Shown: positions 5,818-7,687 of the stretch, piece after piece
Numbering within the stretch: the stretch's first letter is position 1
Layout: each line of letters begins with the position of its first letter
Assembly (NCBI GenBank): GCA_016278585.1
Contig: JADQBO010000166.1
Location: 1-7,687, forward strand
DNA length: 7,687 nucleotides
DNA from: Desulfosporosinus sp.
GTDB taxonomy: Bacteria; Bacillota; Desulfitobacteriia; Desulfitobacteriales; Desulfitobacteriaceae
Reading direction: 5' to 3'
Program-made: the position numbers and the translations under genes
The notes under the pieces: generated by a model
Database searches by the model: none
Seen by the model: the letters and a program-made list of their open reading frames with translations, nothing else
Told to the model about the DNA's origin: nothing

Positions 5818-7687
5818 GTGGCTAGAAAATTTACACTGGAGAATACGCGTAATATAGGGATCATGGCTCACATTGACGCGGGAAAAACAACGACAACCGA
5901 ACGTATTCTATTTTATACCGGACGTGTGCATAAAATTGGGGAAGTTCATGATGGCGCTGCGACGATGGACTGGATGGTTCAGGAGCAAGAACGCGGCATA
6001 ACCATTACTTCCGCGGCTACGACATGTGAGTGGAGAAATAATCGCATTAATATTATTGATACACCAGGGCACGTGGACTTCACTGTAGAAGTAGAACGCT
6101 CTCTACGCGTACTTGATGGTGCAGTAGCAGTTTTCTGTTCAGTCGGTGGAGTTGAGCCTCAGTCCGAGACTGTTTGGCGTCAAGCGGATAAATACAAAGT
6201 TCCACGGATCGCTTTTATCAATAAAATGGATCGATTGGGCGCTGATTTCTTCCGCGGGGTTTCCATGATTGCTGACCGGTTGGGCGCTAATCCTGTACCG
6301 ATCCAGTTGCCGATCGGTGTTGAGGAAAACTTCAAAGGGATTGTCGACCTAGTGACAATGACAACTACAATATATACAGACGACTTAGGTACGACTGAGG
6401 AGCATAGTGCGATCCCAGAAGAACTATCAGAATTAGCCAACGAGTATCGCGAGAAACTTGTTGAAGCGGTTGCTGAAACGAGCGAAGAGCTTATGATGAA
6501 GTATCTCGAAGGGGAAGAAATCACAGAGTTGGAAATCCGGGAAGGCATACGCCGTGGAGTGGTTGGGAACAAGTTTATTCCTGTGATATGTGGTTCTGCA
6601 TTCAAGAATAAAGGAGTTCAACCATTATTGGATGCAGTTGTTGATTATATGCCATCTCCAATCGATGTACCACCGATTAATGGAGTACATCCGGAGAGTG
6701 GAGAAGCAGATCAACGGACAGCCTCAGACAGCGGACCTTTCTCCGCTTTGGCCTTCAAGATCATGGCTGACCCATTCGTGGGTAAACTAGCCTTTTTCCG
6801 GGTCTATTCTGGAGTACTTGGTGCAGGTTCTTATGTTTACAACTCGACTAAAGGCAAACGCGAGCGCATTGGACGGATACTCCAAATGCACGCCAATCAC
6901 CGTGAAGATATTCAAGAGGTGCGTTCCGGTGATATCGCTGCAGCCGTCGGTCTAAAGGATACCTCGACAGGGGATACCTTATGTGACGAGAAGACTCCAA
7001 TCATTCTAGAGAAAATGGTGTTCCCAGAACCTGTTATCTCGGTATCGATTGAGCCGAAGACTAAAGCCGACCAAGAAAAAATGGGGGGAGCACTCGGTCG
7101 CTTGGCCGAAGAAGATCCAACCTTTAGAATGCACACGGATATAGAGACAGGACAAACGATTATTGAAGGAATGGGCGAACTTCATCTGGAGATTATCGTT
7201 GACCGCTTACAACGGGAATTTAAAGTGCAGTGTGATGTAGGACGTCCACAAGTTGCTTATAAGGAAACCATCCGTAAGACTGTTAAGTCCGAAGGGAAAT
7301 TTGTTCGCCAATCCGGTGGACGCGGTCAATACGGTCACTGTTGGATTGAGCTTGAACCCCTTGAACCTGGTAGTGGTTTTGAGTTCGTTAACAAAGTGGT
7401 CGGAGGAGTTATCCCGAGGGAGTACATTAATCCGATTGGTGCCGGTATTGAAGAAGCAATGCAAAATGGTATTCTGGCGGGATATCCACTTCTGGACATG
7501 CGAGCCACTGTATATGATGGTTCATACCATGATGTGGACTCCTCAGAAATGGCCTTTAAGATTGCTGGATCCATGGCCTTTAAAGCGGGTGCACTCAAAG
7601 CAGATCCTGCCATTATCGAGCCAATTGAGAAAATTGAAGTGACAGTTCCCGAGGAATATATGGGGGATGTCATTGGCGACATAAGCT
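5818..7687 (+). CDS. fusA: Translation elongation factor G (3' end outside window)
   Basis: EF-G is the GTPase that drives translocation of tRNAs and mRNA on the ribosome and, with ribosome recycling factor, helps split the subunits. The frame is open from GTG at 5818 to the window edge: 623 complete codons, about nine tenths of a protein usually near 692 residues. GTPase motifs are all present: P-loop AHIDAGKT (17-24), switch I RGITIT (59-64), DTPGH (81-85, with catalytic His85), NKMD (135-138) and GSAFKNKG (from 259). Domain II follows with FSALAFKIMADPFVGKLAFFRVYSG, domain III with the EEDPTFR and GMGELHLEI blocks, and domain IV with RQSGGRGQYGH (to His507) and the tip loop GSYHDVD, where His571 matches His583 of E. 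coli. The last residues, VPEEYMGDVIGDIS, open domain V. No stop or frameshift was found on reading through. It looks like the canonical translocase rather than a TetO-type or mitochondrial-2-type relative. tuf is the expected next gene. Confidence 0.98.
   Translation, partial: MARKFTLENTRNIGIMAHIDAGKTTTTERILFYTGRVHKIGEVHDGAATMDWMVQEQERGITITSAATTCEWRNNRINIIDTPGHVDFTVEVERSLRVLDGAVAVFCSVGGVEPQSETVWRQADKYKVPRIAFINKMDRLGADFFRGVSMIADRLGANPVPIQLPIGVEENFKGIVDLVTMTTTIYTDDLGTTEEHSAIPEELSELANEYREKLVEAVAETSEELMMKYLEGEEITELEIREGIRRGVVGNKFIPVICGSAFKNKGVQPLLDAVVDYMPSPIDVPPINGVHPESGEADQRTASDSGPFSALAFKIMADPFVGKLAFFRVYSGVLGAGSYVYNSTKGKRERIGRILQMHANHREDIQEVRSGDIAAAVGLKDTSTGDTLCDEKTPIILEKMVFPEPVISVSIEPKTKADQEKMGGALGRLAEEDPTFRMHTDIETGQTIIEGMGELHLEIIVDRLQREFKVQCDVGRPQVAYKETIRKTVKSEGKFVRQSGGRGQYGHCWIELEPLEPGSGFEFVNKVVGGVIPREYINPIGAGIEEAMQNGILAGYPLLDMRATVYDGSYHDVDSSEMAFKIAGSMAFKAGALKADPAIIEPIEKIEVTVPEEYMGDVIGDIS

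Noticed and set aside
5618..5857. Forward open frame of 79 codons across the end of rpsG and the start of fusA.
   Set aside because: Out of frame with both real genes and without its own start signals.
6180..6605. Reverse-strand open frame of 141 codons inside fusA.
   Set aside because: The conserved EF-G GTPase domain on the + strand explains this region; the antisense product is Ser/Ile-rich low-information sequence.
7335..7682. Reverse-strand open frame of 115 codons inside fusA.
   Set aside because: Antisense to EF-G domain IV and the start of domain V, no motif or start context of its own.

Overview
The window is a stretch of bacterial core-genome DNA, all genes on the + strand: the end of rpoB, complete rpoC, a small L7Ae-family gene (ybxF/rplGB type), rpsL, rpsG, and most of fusA, cut by the window edge. 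This is the conserved rpoBC to str-operon junction. A ybxF-type gene between rpoC and rpsL, an acidic RpoB tail, a β' subunit without the trigger-loop insertion of proteobacteria, strong AAAGGAGG-type ribosome binding sites and TTG/GTG starts all point to a Firmicute. The protein sequences (for example the FCSVGGVEPQSE stretch of EF-G and the shortened β' compared with Bacillus) resemble Clostridia of the Desulfitobacterium/Desulfosporosinus type. That placement rests on recalled family resemblance, not on a search.

Layout: 1-960 is the last 319 codons of rpoB. After a 26-base gap comes rpoC (987-4421, TTG start). A 64-base spacer with a good candidate sigma-A promoter leads to the L7Ae-like gene (4486-4737). 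A 105-base spacer carrying a perfect 11-bp inverted repeat separates it from rpsL (4843-5262). A 45-base spacer leads to rpsG (5308-5778), and a 39-base spacer to fusA (5818 to beyond 7687, GTG start). tuf would be the expected next gene but lies outside the window.

The genes supply the two catalytic subunits of RNA polymerase and then the decoding-site protein S12, the 30S head protein S7 and the translocase EF-G, so the window couples transcription and translation machinery. No convincing intrinsic terminator lies after rpoC, so polymerase from upstream can probably run into the str genes, with the promoter at about 4425-4453 adding transcripts.

I found no mobile element, CRISPR array, RNA gene, pseudogene or sign of gene transfer, and no new biological system. 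The points worth a second look are small: the start of the L7Ae-like gene and its promoter, the hairpin before rpsL, a possible small hairpin around the rpsL stop, the RpoB acidic tail, and a shortened part of β'. No gene-free stretch exceeds 300 bases.
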